Assembly: GCA_037157565.1 (NCBI GenBank)
Contig: JAZHRO010000055.1
Location: 38,905,001-38,969,000 of the forward strand
Direction: 5' to 3'
Length of the DNA: 64,000 nucleotides
Source of the DNA: Thalassia testudinum
Taxonomy: Eukaryota > Streptophyta > Magnoliopsida > Alismatales > Hydrocharitaceae
Below the pieces are notes generated by a model, which saw only the letters and a list, made by a program, of their open reading frames with translations, was not told the origin of the DNA and did not search any database. Of this stretch, positions 11,524 to 23,340 are shown piece by piece. The position numbers and the translations under genes are program-made. Position 1 is the first letter of the stretch, and every line of letters starts with the position of its first letter.

Positions 11524-12480
11524 TGGAAGAGAACAAGGATGTTACTATTAGCGACTCGATTAGGAAGTCATCTACCTTGACACATCCCTTTATATGCAAG
11601 GGACTTCCATCAAACTAGATGAAACCAATTTTCTGTTGTGGTCTACTTCCTTTTCACGATTTGTGAGGTCTCATCGTAAGTACATCTTGTTGAAAGATGA
11701 ACCACAGGATAGTGCTAAGACGGAGGATTGGGAGGTGAATAACGATTGGGTGACTACTTGTATGCTTAATGTCATAAAGGAGCATATTGCTTAACAGATC
11801 ATGTCCTATTCTTCAGCCAAGAGAATGTGAGAGGTACTGCGTGAGATTCATTCTCAAAAGAATAATATTGCCTAACTATACAGAGTTATAGAAGATATTC
11901 ATACTTTCAAGAAAGGGACCATGATGTTGGTTGGGTGCTATAGGACAATGAAAAATCTGTGGGATGAATAGTATACTTATCAACTATCACAACATATGTC
12001 AATGTTATAGCCAAGCAGAAGGAAGCGACTCGGTCAGTCCAGTTCTTGGCTACTTTGGGTCCAAAGTACAAGGTAATTAAGGACCAATTGATGACATCTG
12101 CACAGATCTATGCTTGTTTGTCACGATTGGAAATTTCAGAGCATGTTTCTAGTGCGGATTCCTCTGCCATGGCAGCTGTTGGTCGTGGTCATGATCATGC
12201 TTGAGGAAATTCTGGTAGGACATGGTGCTCGTGGTCGAGACAACTTCAAAGGAGGATGAGGATGTGGTTAGAAAGGAAATCTTTTCTATGAACATTGCCA
12301 TAGACAGGGCCATACTATTGATGAATGCTGGATAAAGCATGACTATCCTTAGGGTCAAGGACCCAGAGCCAATCAAGTTGCTAGTGATGAAGAGGATGCA
12401 CAGTACCAAGTTGATGGACAAGTGACTATCCAAGGTAGAATATGATAGGTTGATGACATCAGAGGACCACTACTATAGCA
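11524..12480 (+). pseudogene. Copia1 gag (retrotransposon capsid/nucleocapsid), broken
   Basis: In the intact family this protein forms the virus-like particle and binds RNA. A start at 11524 (MEENKDV) is followed within 60 bases by a frame change into the MQGTSIKLDETNFLLWS segment (from about 11594), which corresponds to the start of the UBN2/gag-polypeptide domain. In-frame stops follow after NVIKEHIA and further on. The zinc knuckle near 12285-12335 reads YEHCHRQGHTIDEC, so the first cysteine of C-x2-C-x4-H-x4-C is replaced by tyrosine. The paralogue in Copia2 keeps that cysteine but loses the histidine. Confidence 0.75.
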
Positions 12481-12499
12481 AGAGCATCAACCTCTAGTA

Positions 12500-13760
12500 C
12501 TATAGGTACAACTGCACTATCTGTTGGATCCCGTGCTCTTGCGTGGATTACAGATTCAATTGCCTCCTCACACATTATTGGTGATGCTACACTTTTTTCT
12601 TCTCTTCGATCTCTTGCCACACCCTTCCAGGTTAAGGTGGTGGATGGTAGCTTATCTATGCTACTAGTCTTGGAGATGTCACTTTATCTTCCTCCCTTGG
12701 TTTATCTTCCTCCCTTGGTTTATCTAATGTTATGCATGCACCTCGATTTGCTTTGAATTTGATGTCAATTAGTCAAATTACCAAGGACTTGGGATGCAAA
12801 GCTATTTTTCATGACCAATTCTTTTTACAAGACCTCCAGACGATGAAGCGAATCGGTGGAGGGCTTGAGCAAAACGAGCTTTATACCTCAGTCTACCACC
12901 TACATCTACATATTCCACTTCTATTACTACTTATGCCACTTCTGTTGCCACTTGTGCCACCACTGCCTTACAATGACACCTTTGCCTGGGTCACCCAAGT
13001 ATCACCGTTCTTTGTCATCAATTTCCTGATTTAGAGTTTCCTGAGTCCTTTAATTGTGATGCCTATCAACCTGAAAAGCATTAGTGGTCTTCATTTTCTA
13101 GTAAAAATAAAAGATTTAAGTCTCCTTTTACTTCAATACATGTAGATTTATGGGGACCTTGTAGGGTCCGCAAGGTGAGGGATTTTCAATTTTTCCTTAT
13201 TTTAGTGGATGATTATACTCGTGTCACTTGGGTTTTTATGTTGAAGGAAAATTCTTAAACTCCTGCACTCATTCAAAATTTTTTCAATGAAATAAAGACT
13301 AGATTTGCTACTACTATAAAAAATATTCAAAGTGGCAATGGTCTTGAATTTATGAATGTTCAATTGACACAATTTCTTACATCCATGGGAGTTCATCAGA
13401 ATTCTTGTGTTCATATCTCTCAACAAAATGGGATAGCCGAACGCAAACTATATTACTTGACGTTGCTCGATCCATGATGGTTTAGATGAGAGTTCCTTCA
13501 GTGTTTTGGGTCGATGTTCTTACTGTACATTTCTTATAAATAGGGTGTCATCATCTGTTTTAGGAGGTAAAACACCCTATTCTCTTTTGTGTCCCGACCG
13601 TAAAGCATTCTCTCATCCTCCCATGGTGTTTGGGTGTATTTGCCTTGTTCATTTATTCAAGTTGAACAAATTGTCTCCTCGGTCGGTTAAGTGTTTTTGT
13701 GGGATACTCACGTACTTAGAGGGGGTATCGTTGCTATGATCCAGTGGCACATAAATTCTA
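12500..13760 (+). pseudogene. Copia1 protease, GAG-pre-integrase and integrase region, broken
   Basis: The protease site near 12547 reads DSIASSH, where Copia proteases have D-S/T-G-A; the glycine is lost. From 12732 the APRFALNLMSISQI and MKRIGG phrases belong to the linker before the GAG-pre-integrase domain. The integrase core runs from about 13120 with HVDLWGP, the VDDYTRVTWVF block and, near 13415, SQQNGIAERK. The next segment (13506-13740) continues the core with GKTPYSLL and ends near KCFCGIL. Several stops and frameshifts make it inactive. Confidence 0.8.
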
Positions 13761-14202
13761 TGTTAGTGCCGATGTAACATTCTTTGAAGAACTTCATTTT
13801 TATCCAAGAAAAGGAAGTTGTCTACCTCTGCACCGCCACTAGTGCCCTCTGAGCTTGCCTTACCTCAGACAAATATTCCTATGGGAGATACTTTTCCTAG
13901 ACATCCTAAAGTCACCGATGCTCTTCCCAAACACTTTCAGTGTAGGCCCCCACATCCACTTCTCTTGAAGATGAGTTTCATTCTACTATTCCTACTCAAC
14001 CCTTTGTTAATGCTATTGACTCATCTGGAGGTTAGGTATCATTTGCCACCAAGAATTCTGACTTGGATCTTCTTATAGCATAAAGGAAGGCCCCAAGATC
14101 ATGTGCTCATTTTTTATCTCAGTATATATTTTTTGATCAGTTACTAGTAGGAAAGTTATCTCTTGCAGTTGATAGTCATCAATTACCTCGTAGGCACATA
14201 GA

Positions 14203-14840
14203 GGCTTTTAGGACCCAGCGTGGAAGCTAGCTGTGGAAGAAGAAATGGCAGCACTTCAATCTAGAGGCAGATGGGAGCTTGTTAATCTACCCCACGATGT
14301 AGTTGTTGTGGGATGCAGATGGGTATTTACTATCAAGTACCTTTCTGGTGGCTCCATTCAACTTTATAAGGCTAGACTTGTAGCTAAAGGCTACAACCAA
14401 ACTTTTGGTGTGGATTATTTTAAGACGTTTTCCCTTGTTGCCCGTCTCAATTCTGTTCGAATTCTTTTATCCATTGCATTTAACAAGGACTGGCCAGTTT
14501 ACTAGCTTAACATTAAAATGCTTTTCTATTTGGAGATCTTGATGAAGTCTACATGCATCAGTCTCCTGGATTTGTTAGGAAGCAGTTCAGAAGGTCTACA
14601 AACTTCATAAAGCTATATATGGACTGAAACAGAGTTTCGGAACTTGGTTTGATAGATTCAGCACGACAATTCAAAGTTTTGGTTTTACCAGGTCCACATC
14701 TAATCATTCTGTCTTTACTAAGCACACTGACAGGTTCTGTTATTTTGATTGTATATGTTGATGACATAGTTCTAGCTAGAAGTGATGAGAAAGGTCTGGA
14801 GGATACTAGGCCTTCCTGCATACATAATTTGTGACCAAGG
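14203..14840 (+). pseudogene. Copia1 reverse transcriptase, broken
   Basis: The RT starts with EEMAALQSRGRWELV and GCRWVFTIKY, followed by KARLVAKGYNQTFGVDY, the usual opening of Copia RT. A stop interrupts it after DWPVY (about 14503). The catalytic box is retained near 14750-14775 as VYVDDIVLA. Frame changes lie between 14505 and 14649 and again after 14834. Confidence 0.85.
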
Positions 14841-14849
14841 ACTTAGGCT

Positions 14850-15702
14850 TGATCAGTTACTTCCTTGGCATTGAGATTTATCGTATGAAAGGCGGAATGG
14901 TCCTATCACAGAAAGTATGTTCTAGATATGCCTCGTAAGGTAAAGATGCTTGGTTGCAAACCTGCCAATGTCCCTTTGGATCCAGCAACTCATCTTGCAG
15001 ATATAGAGAGTCATGTCTTAGAGGATGACTCGATATAGAGCTATGGTTGGCAAGTTATTATATCTCACAGTGACAACACCAGATACATCCTATGTTGTAG
15101 GGAGATTGAGCCAATTTACGTAGGAGCCTAGACAGGTTCACTAGGCAAGTATTTGCTGGGTACTGAGATATCTAAAGAGCTCCCCAAGGAAAGGATTATT
15201 TTTCCAAAGGTACGAAAATCTTAATGTATGTGGATATTCGAATGCAGATTATGCAGGTGCTCATAAGGATAGAAGATCTACAAGTGGTTATTGTACATAT
15301 GTAGGTGGAAATCTAATCACTTAGAAGAGCAAGAAACAAAATGGGGTGTCCAGGTCAAGTGCAGAATCAGAATATAGAGCTATGGCTCATATTTCTTGTA
15401 TGCTTTTCTAGGTGAAGTCCATTATGAAGGACTTTAGTGTTGATGTCTCACGTCTTACTCCTCTATATTGTGGTAATAAGGCAGCGACCTTGCAAATAAT
15501 CCTACTTTTAATGAGAGGCCAAAACACATTGAGGTGGATTGCCATTTTATTAGAAATGTTGTGATGACTGGCAAGATTTCTACACCCTACATTTCTACTA
15601 ATGATAAAATTGTTGACGTATTTACCAAGCCTCTCATCAAGAAAAGACTAGAGTTCCTGTGTTCCAAGCTGAGCTTATCTGATGTCTATGCTCCAGCTTG
15701 AG
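14850..15702 (+). pseudogene. Copia1 connection and RNase H region, broken
   Basis: After the RT the sequence encodes the FLGIEIYRMKGG and VSQFT.EP phrases of the connection domain. RNase H follows with GYSNADYAG, RRSTSGYCTYVGGNLI and SAESEYRAMA near 15240-15390. A decayed 3' end with KHIEVDCHFI-like content lies near 15520-15545. The frame ends with SLSDVYAPA right before the LTR. Several stops are present. Confidence 0.75.
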
Positions 15703-15865
15703 TGTTGAGAGAGTTATTTTCTACTTGTCTTGTGGTTGTCTTTTGTCCTTGTTTGCACATTTATTATTCTTGTAACGACATTCTATGTAATTTACCCAAA
15801 CGGCTCATCTACATAAGAGTCCCTAAAGTTGATAATTCTACTCCTAACAAGATTTTTTCTAACAA
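15703..15865 (+). repeat. 3' LTR of Copia1
   Basis: Begins TGTTGAGAGAGTTATTTTC directly after the coding end and the purine-poor tract GCTCCAGCTTGAG. It ends near TTCTAACA at about 15865. The exact end is uncertain without a partner LTR. Confidence 0.6.
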
Positions 15866-15929
15866 ACCCCACCATTCCCACTGCACGCAACCTCACCACA
15901 TACCATGACAGGGCCTCAACGCTCGATTG

Positions 15930-17860
15930 CAACGTCAAAACCTAAGAGAAGACCCTTGTGGAAGGAAACGAAGATGGAGTAATGTCTAGACTTTGTGGGG
16001 CCACCTATGAGAAAACTCCAAAGGATGCAAAGGATGGGTAGATGATGGTCATGTGTCATTGCTAGGTTTTAAGAAGTTAAGAGTGGGCGTTGAATGCTTC
16101 CACTACCTTGAAGGAGGTTATCTTTCGAAGAGCTATAGGGAAGAGATTGTGTGTCGCTGGTATCATGGCCTTGGCCATCAAGTAGTGGCTTAGCTCGAAG
16201 TTGATGGAGGATAATGGATTCCTACCTTACTAGAGTTGTCACCACATCAAATGGTTGTGCACTTCAAGTGACACTTAAGAAAATAGAGAAGCTACTTCTA
16301 TTGGTGCAATGAAGGTCATCGGATCAATCGTGAGGGGAAAGCTTCAAGGTCACAAGGGGCCCTAAACATATCATCGCCGTAGTTGATGGTATTTACCACC
16401 ACCTTATAAGAACCATATGGTACCTTCAGCGTGGTGGCTTTGTGGGGTTCTAGGGAGCCTTGCTATGTGTCTCCAAGCAATGCACTCCCATGAGGGAGAG
16501 CCTGGAGCTGGAGCTCCACCGCAACACTAATGACTGCCAAGTAGAACAACGATGAATTTGGATGGCAACGCATCATTAGGAATTGCTATAGCCTTCGAAA
16601 GATGAATCAGTCAATTCCCACTCTTTTCTTGTTAGGTCCATAATAACAGGACCTTAGGAAACCTCATCCACTCATTCAATATGTGGGTTGGCTACCCTAC
16701 CAACCCTAACATAGTCGATGGCTTCTTCAAACCTAGATACCCAAGAAGACTTCTCACCACATTATCACCAATGCCTCTAATCCATCAAAAGCCCCTTTAG
16801 AGTAGCTCCTCAAGATGTAACCCACCACCCCTATCGCGAATCAACCTATCACCCCTATCACAATTGGATGCATTATAGATCGGAGCAACACCCAATCGAC
16901 ATTGAGGAGCTTCCCTCCCTATGCAACGAGTTGCAATGATGATTGCTACAGGCTCGAAACTACCCTCCATGGTATGGACCAGATGATTGAGATGGGCCCT
17001 CTATCGATATACACTCCTTTATTAAATCTACCTTGGCCACAACTCATCAAATCTGGCCTATAGTGGTATGATGCACTAGATTCCCCCTCAGTTTTCTCTT
17101 TTGTGCATTCTCCCCATGGATAGCTCCCTAACGTTGCATTCGATCTTATTACAGTGGCTAAGGATATATTGGGATTTGAAGCAACTCAAGTTGGGAAGAC
17201 TCTGCGGCAATCTTTGTTACTATGGATGCTTATGTGCAAGCGCCTCTCAATTAATTGAATCCAAAGACATAATCTCATTTTGGATCTGGCTTTGAACAGT
17301 ATGGTGTTTCTGAATGCTATACTGATTCAACAATGTTTTTTCGAGATGATTCCCATGTGGGTGCCAACTCTGATATCCATCCTCCTTGTCCACTATCAAT
17401 GCTTTCTACAATTAGGGGAACAAGAACACTAGCTTTCTCATCATCAAGTCCAACACCTAACTCAATCCGTATTTGGCTTACGTGGGTATGGTCTTTTTCC
17501 CATTAAATGTTGCCAACCCTTCACATGTGATGTGGCCTTAACTGATGATTCCACTCTCTCTACCAGTTGCTAAGCAGGTAGACCCTTCCTTATCCGAGAG
17601 CATTGTGAAATGGAAGGAACCTTATGAGACAGGATGAAATCTACATTATCCTTGACTTGCTGCTAACCTAGAGCTCGTTTATCAACAAAGTGGCCACCAT
17701 AAATTGAGTTCAACCTCTGACCCCTGTGTTGGGATCTAGGTGTATGTGAACAAGCACATTATGACTTTGTCGTCGCTTCACCGACTTCCTCTTTGCAAGG
17801 AAACAGAAAAGAAAACATGGTGGACATCATTAGTCTTCAGGATTCTGAGAGGTGTATAGA
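15930..17860 (+). pseudogene. LINE1 ORF1 remnant
   Basis: Position before the endonuclease and short readable pieces suggest ORF1, the RNA-binding protein of plant LINEs. Readable pieces are a Lys/Arg-rich start near 15950, a segment with IGKRLCVAGIMALAIK near 16130, and DLITVAKDILGFEATQVGK near 17140. I cannot see an intact DUF4283 or CCHC knuckle. Stops occur in every frame throughout. Confidence 0.4.
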
Positions 17861-17914
17861 ATATGACAGGTCACAGAGGACAAAGGCAACGAAAAGGGTT
17901 ACTGGTCACTAGAA

Positions 17915-18674
17915 ATGAAGATTACTACTTGGAACATGATGGGCCCAAGAGATGAGGACAAAAGGGGATTCCTTGGGTGGTATATCACTGAGTGGGAAAA
18001 AAAAAATGGTGCTCCTTCAAGGCTAAACACTTGTAACCAAAGAATCTTTAATAGGATCGAGGATGGCAAAGTAAATGAATTTACAACTCAATATGCGATT
18101 AGTAGATCCAAAGGATTGCTAATACGTTGGTGTAAGAAGGCATTCTCTTTGCTTAGTATGACTTGGTGGTCCCACTCTCTGGATATATAGGGAGGGGTGA
18201 TGGATTCCTCTTCAGGATCATCAACATCTACAATCCTTGTGCAACAAAGGACAAACTGGCATTTTGGGTCAAGCTAATAAAGTAGGCGGTGGGAATGCTT
18301 GGTCGAGATTTCAATGCCACTCTCAAGTAACAAACTAGACACCTTCCAAGGGAGAGGCAAAAGTGCAAACAATTTCGTGAGTTGGGTTTCTTCTATGGGC
18401 ATCGTGGAGTTTGAGGTCCCTAATTGCATATTTTTCTTGGAGGAACTCTAACGATGGAGGTTCTAGATCCTAGTTGAACGAACACTTTGGCTCCATTAGC
18501 TTTAGCGAGAGATTCCCGCTTAGTTTGGCTAAGACTCTTTCCTAACCATTGTCTAATCATATCCCTCTGAAGTGGGACTTTGATGAAGAGACTACAATTG
18601 GACCTACTTCAAGTTTGAAAGGTCTTAGCTCAGGACTTTTGAGGAACAATTGAGTAATTGAAGAGAATATGATG
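17915..18674 (+). pseudogene. LINE1 endonuclease (ORF2 N-terminus), broken
   Basis: The start codon at 17915 opens MKITTWNMMG, which corresponds to the WN.RG motif at the beginning of APE-type LINE endonucleases. The ISRSKGLLIRW phrase follows, then a stop at 18188. The next frame has NIYNPC and, near 18300, GRDFNATL, the conserved endonuclease motif. FKFERS near 18612 marks the end of the domain. The LARD insertion begins at 18680. Confidence 0.75.
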
Positions 18675-18679
18675 CTTCA

Positions 18680-18943
18680 TGTTGACAAAAGCATTGTAGT
18701 GGGCTACATTTAGTCCCACATAATGGAATGAAAATGTATGGTGTGTATGAGAGCCTATAAATAGGCCTTGTACCCCCTTATTTATCTTTGAGAAGAATGG
18801 AACTATCAACCCTATCAGGGCCTTCTCCCATGGTTTTCTCCCCATACTTCATGAGTGGGGTTTTCACATAAACCCAAGTGTTCCTTGATTGTTTTATGCG
18901 TTTGATATCTTGTTACGCTTTCACTTATTTATGTTTCCTAACA
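18680..18943 (+). repeat. 5' LTR of LARD copy 1
   Basis: 264 bp, from TGTTGACAAAAG to TTTCCTAACA. It contains GCCTATAAATAGGCC near 18750-18765 as TATA region. It aligns with 20413-20663 apart from small indels near the start. Confidence 0.8.
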
Positions 18944-18955
18944 TGGTATCAAAAC
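18944..18955 (+). other. Primer binding site of LARD copy 1
   Basis: TGGTATCAAAAC directly after the LTR; an initiator-Met type site with two changes. Confidence 0.7.
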
Positions 18956-20412
18956 AGTTGTTCTTAGGTTTGTTTCAAATTTTATCATCACCTTCATTGT
19001 TTTAGTATTCTTTATTCATGAGTTCTTTGAGGCATTGCTAAGGGATCTCTATCGTAAACCACGACAAAATCCTCAAGGAGACCCTCTAATCTCTTCCTCC
19101 CTGATGGAGGAGAATTGCAAGACCATGATTTCTCGTCTACAATGCGTAAAGCCCATTGCAAGTGCAAGATGAAAATAGGAAGAAGAGGGCGATGTCACGC
19201 CACAAAAGAAGCCGAGGGAGGTGCTACAGGAGTTGGTGATAATGCGCATGATTGAGGCAAGGAAGGCCATAAGGTTTACGGCATCGATCGGTGGAGCGAT
19301 CGAGCACTGGTGCGTCTCCACGTGTGGGCGATGGCAATGGTAATGGGCCACAATTGGTGGCGATTAGCTACGATTCGTGGCACTTAGGTAGCTCTAACGG
19401 CATTGCTACAACATCTTGCAAACACTGGAGGTACTCAGCAAGTCCGAGCAACGCTACTGCACTGCTGTTGGAGCAAGAAGGGGGAGCAATCTCCAGCAAC
19501 ACACGAGGTTGAGAGGTTGCAGTAGCGAAGAAGGTGATGAAGATGGCAACCACGCGAGAACGCAGCAGCAACGTGAGATCTTTGCGTTGTAAGGGAGAGA
19601 GATCAACCACAACCCGATCTCGTGCATGATTGGCGCTATTAGCGACAATGGAGAATCTTGCGAGGTGTGTCGCAATCAACGGCAACGATCTTGCGTGTGG
19701 TCTCAAGAATGGATGGAGTAGCAACAAACATAAAGGTATACCTCTTTTTTTGACTCATTATTTTTGGGTTTCTTGCAACAAAGTCCTCTCTTTTATTTTA
19801 TTATTGTCAACTATGGTAAAAAGAGAGGGAGGAGGATTGAAATTCTTTTAAACAAAACAAAAAAAGGAGAAAAAAAGAACAATAAAAAAACAAAGAAAAA
19901 AAAATTATGAAGAGAAGACGAGAAGCTCTTCTCTATTTTATTTGCTTCTCTATGATATTTCTTCTCCCATACAAGTATGAGAGAAAGGGGGAGTATGAGA
20001 ACCTATCGTTATGTAACCCATACGAAACTCTCTTCTTTGAAGTCCCTACATGAAGGAAACTTTCTTTGCCGTTGGTTCCTAGATAAAAAGACCACTATCT
20101 AAGTTTCCAAAGGAGAGCCCTCTTTCTCTGAGTTTCCGTGTGAGAGAGGTCTTGTTTCTTGGTCTCCATGGAGAGGCCTTCTTTAGAGTCTTCAAAATGG
20201 AGGGCACAAGCACCTGCTTCAGTGATTCTTCTCCAGACTCCAACCTACAGCCACCTACAAGCAAGAATGACGATGCAAGGAAGCTGGCAACATAGGATGC
20301 ATGGAAGTAGTGACCCAACAGCATCATTTGAGTTGTGTGCAATGTTTTGCTATGTAGAGTGAGGATTTCTTTTGTACAAGTAGAGCATTCCGTGCTCAAG
20401 CTTGAGGGGGAG
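18956..20412 (+). other. Non-coding interior of LARD copy 1
   Basis: Leader-like GC-rich part (19020-19700), an A-rich tract (19850-19910), then repeated 'agtccctacatgaagg' and 'tccaaaggagagccc' phrases, and finally the polypurine tract at 20402-20412. Small open frames overlap on both strands and show no family signature. The same layout is seen at 1648-3130. Confidence 0.5.
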
Positions 20413-20663
20413 TGTTATGAGGAACTGTGGGCTACATTTAGTCTCACATAGTAGAATGAAAAAGTGTGGTTTATGTGAGAGCCTATAAATAGGTGTTGTA
20501 CCCCCCTCATTTATCTTTGAGAAGAATAGAACCTTATAGGTCTTCTCATGTGATTTTCTCTCATTTCTTCGTAAGTGGATTTTCCACATAAATTCAAGTG
20601 TTCCTTGATTATTTTATGCTTTTGATATCTTGTTACTTTTTCATTTAATTATATTTCCTAACC
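20413..20663 (+). repeat. 3' LTR of LARD copy 1
   Basis: 251 bp starting TGTTATGAGGAACTGTGG. It ends in CCTAACC instead of CCTAACA, placed there because the duplication CTTCA follows exactly. Confidence 0.8.
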
Positions 20664-20689
20664 CTTCATGTCACCCAAAACAAGAATAT

Positions 20690-22400
20690 CACGAGAAGAC
20701 ACTTTACCTACATGAAAATCTCAAGGAGTGCAAAACACAATTGAAGGATTGTACAAAGCATTAGGATAAGGCCTTAGCTAGTATTATTAGAATTGATCAC
20801 TTAAAGGAAACTTAAGATTTATTGCCTGATGAGGCAAAGGAGAGAGTTCAACTCGAACATAGGGTTCATCTAGAAGAAGAAAAAGAGAGCTTTGGCTATG
20901 CAAGATTGATTCAAATACTAAAGGTTCTTTCACACCTACACAAATGGTAGACAAAGAAAAAATTGGATAGACTCCATTTCTAATGGGTAGAGTGTCTTGT
21001 TGGTAGAAAAGAGGTGCATAATGCTTTTGCTAAGTTTTACCACCATTTGTACTACCAAGATCAAGATAGAGTTTGGCATTTAGGTGGTTGCAGACCTCGT
21101 TGCCTCTCTAACATTGACGTGGCTTCCCTACTATGGCCTTTCACAGGGAGGTTCTTAAGGCAGTGTGCTCCTTGAAACAAGAGGGTTCTCCTAGCCCAGA
21201 CGATCTCATGGCTCTGTTTAGAAGGGATTTTTGGCCGCTTATCAAGCGAGAGGTTATGGCAATCTTTGACTTGTTGAATTTAGGTGATAATTTCTCTAGG
21301 TTGAATTGTTTATTTCTATCTTGCCTCCAACGGAGATGCTACCTACTTTATTAACAACTATAGATCAATTGCCCTAGCCAATGCCATATACCTACCAATT
21401 GTCGAGGATGTTGGCTAGATGTCCATCTAGGGTTCTCGATGCTTGGAAAAGATCGATGTAATCGACTTTGATTCAAAGGAGATCCATCTTGAAAAAGTAC
21501 ATTGTGGCTTTGGAAATTTTAGCAACATGGGAAAGAGATTGGGATGAAAGCCTTCTATTCGAAGGTCAACTTCTCTAAGACCTAACACTATCTTGATTGG
21601 TAGTTCTTGTGGTCTTCCTTAAGAGTAAAAGGGTTTCCACTAGCATATACTTCTTGAAGGAAGACTTATATCACCTCTTCCTTATGTTATATCCTTGTGA
21701 ATGATGGATTGGAAGGTGATTGGATCCAACTAAGGAGAGGGGTGTAGCAGGGCCATCCTCAAGCGCCAATGATCTTGGTGCTTACGATGGATTTCCTTAA
21801 ATGATTGCTTCACCCTGTGTAAGGTTGGGGAACTTACGAGCTTTGGTTCACATCGTAGGAGTATAGTGGTCCCACTCTTACAATATGTGATGATACTATC
21901 ATATTTATGGAGAGCTCTACCTTAGAGGCACAAATAGTAAAGCTACTCCTTGAGGTTTTTGTGGAAGCATTTGAGTTAGAAATGAATTTGCAAAAGTCAA
22001 ACTTTTTGTCATTTGGTATAACATAGCAGAGCTGCTCAATGCAAGGAGATCTTAGGCATTCCACTAGTACCCATACCTTTTAGGTATTTTGGGTTTTCCA
22101 CTCACCACAAGATGGATCTCTTCCAAAGACCTATTATTAAGAGGATGGAAAAATGCTTACAAGGGTAGGCCTCCTACCTTACATCAAGGGGTGACAGATT
22201 GGACTTCCTCTCCTCGATTTTGTTGGCCTCGATGCCTTATTCCCTCCCTTCCATGCATTCCTATAAATGCTCAGAAAAGACTCAACTCCATCAAGAAAAG
22301 ATTCCTTTAGGCATCCGATATCAGTGATGGCTTCCTTCCTTTGGTCTCTAAGAGGAGGTATGTAGGCCAAGAGAACATGAAGTGTTAGGGTTCCTCAACC
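20690..22400 (+). pseudogene. LINE1 reverse transcriptase, broken
   Basis: The linker before RT is readable with LLPDEAKERVQLEHRVHLEEE. RT starts near 21133 with the LKAVCSLKQEGSPSPDDL block, corresponding to the usual V..L..DGSPGPDGF start, and FFRD.WPLIK. It continues with INNYRSIALANAIYL (about 21350-21390). The catalytic box near 21880-21895 is disrupted: LQY is in one frame and DDTIIFME in another, which fits loss of one base. Further pieces run to about 22400. Confidence 0.75.
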
Positions 22401-22409
22401 TACAAGTGA

Positions 22410-23340
22410 TGAATGATGCCTTGTTGTCTAAGTGAATCCCCCTACTCATGGGCCCCAATAAGACATTGTAGAAGAAGATTGTTTGTGGTTCCACTGGTTA
22501 CACCATTGATCAAGAGGAAAGGAGATTCCCTATTAAGGATTTTCCATATTTCTAGTCAAGTCTACAAAAGCTACTCTAGAATGTTATGCCATAGTAAGGG
22601 AGCAGTTGCGTAATGGCTCCATGTTCCATTTCTGGACACATATGTCGTCCCCTACTAATACGCTATCTGAGGCTTTTCCTATTTTGATGGCTTTTACGCC
22701 CAAACCCAATATTTCACCTACGTAGGCCCTATTTTTTTCCCGGGATTCACTCCACTATCTTGGGATACACTCACTTTATCGCTTAAAATAATCCCTCCAA
22801 ACACTAGTCAATTCCAAACACTAATCCTAGGATTGCCCTAATCCTGTCAACCAAACATCCTAATTCATCCCTCCACCCCACTATCCTCAAAACAATCCCT
22901 CAAGGGGGGGTGGGTAGGCTAATCACCCCTTTCTCTACATCCAATCAAAGAAGATGGGATAAGTTTGTCCCCCATCGACCCGAACAGATGATAGTTTAAT
23001 CCCATGTCACCCAACAGTCCCTTGGGGTGGAGACGGGTGGTCTGGCATCGTAGAAGGCTCTTGGTTAGGAGTGCTTATCTCGTTTTCATAAAGAGCATGT
23101 TCCACATGCAACAAGATATGGATGCCTATTGTAGGAAGATATAGCGATCCAAGGTCTCATTAAAGGTCAAATTTTTTGTGTGGTTGCGTAGAGAAGGGAG
23201 AATTATCACTAGGTGATGGCCCCCAAGGATGATGTCACTTGCACATTTTACGGTGATGAGGTGGACATTGATCACCTCTTTTTCCCCATTCACCCATTTG
23301 TGTTGGAGTGGCACTATGCATTTGTCAATCAACTAAACCT
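22410..23340 (+). pseudogene. LINE1 C-terminal region with zf-RVT domain, broken
   Basis: After the RT, WAPIRHCRRR and FHFWTHM phrases correspond to the linker of plant LINE ORF2. A MITE-like insertion lies at about 22718-23028. Beyond it WHRRRLLVRSAYL, then SLKVKFFVWL near 23160 and HLFFPIHPF near 23280, match the zf-RVT domain, which in LINE2 reads LKIKIFLWL and DHLFPC. Confidence 0.65.
22718..23028. mobile_element. Possible MITE inside LINE1
   Basis: About 310 bp interrupts the LINE frame. It is rich in GGGATTA/TAATCCC and CCAAACA words. The ends are imperfect inverted repeats: GGCCCTATTTTTTTCCCGGGATT on the left, and GGGACTGTTGGGTG...GGGATTA on the reverse of the right. No convincing target duplication was found, so class and borders are uncertain. 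Confidence 0.35.

Larger units (their letters stand above)
11251..15865 (+). mobile_element. Copia1: decayed Ty1/Copia retrotransposon, 3' LTR only
   Basis: Carries in order a GC-rich leader, gag, protease, integrase, RT and RNase H, then a 3' LTR from 15703. The order integrase before RT defines Copia. Its proteins are close to those of Copia2 (26626-29974): both gag proteins contain an MQGTSIKLD...NFLLW segment. Frames are broken by many stops and frameshifts. No matching 5' LTR or PBS was found; the sequence upstream belongs to LARD copy 2. Confidence 0.8.
18680..20663 (+). mobile_element. LARD/TRIM-like non-coding LTR element, family copy 1, complete
   Basis: The 1984-bp element has LTRs at 18680-18943 and 20413-20663. 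A PBS follows the 5' LTR directly. A polypurine tract TTGAGGGGGAG precedes the 3' LTR. The 5-bp target duplication CTTCA is perfect (18675-18679 and 20664-20668). The 1.47 kb interior has no coding region. It inserted into LINE1 between endonuclease and RT; the LINE frame resumes at 20669. PBS and polypurine tract are Copia-like, so a Copia element probably mobilised it. Confidence 0.85.
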
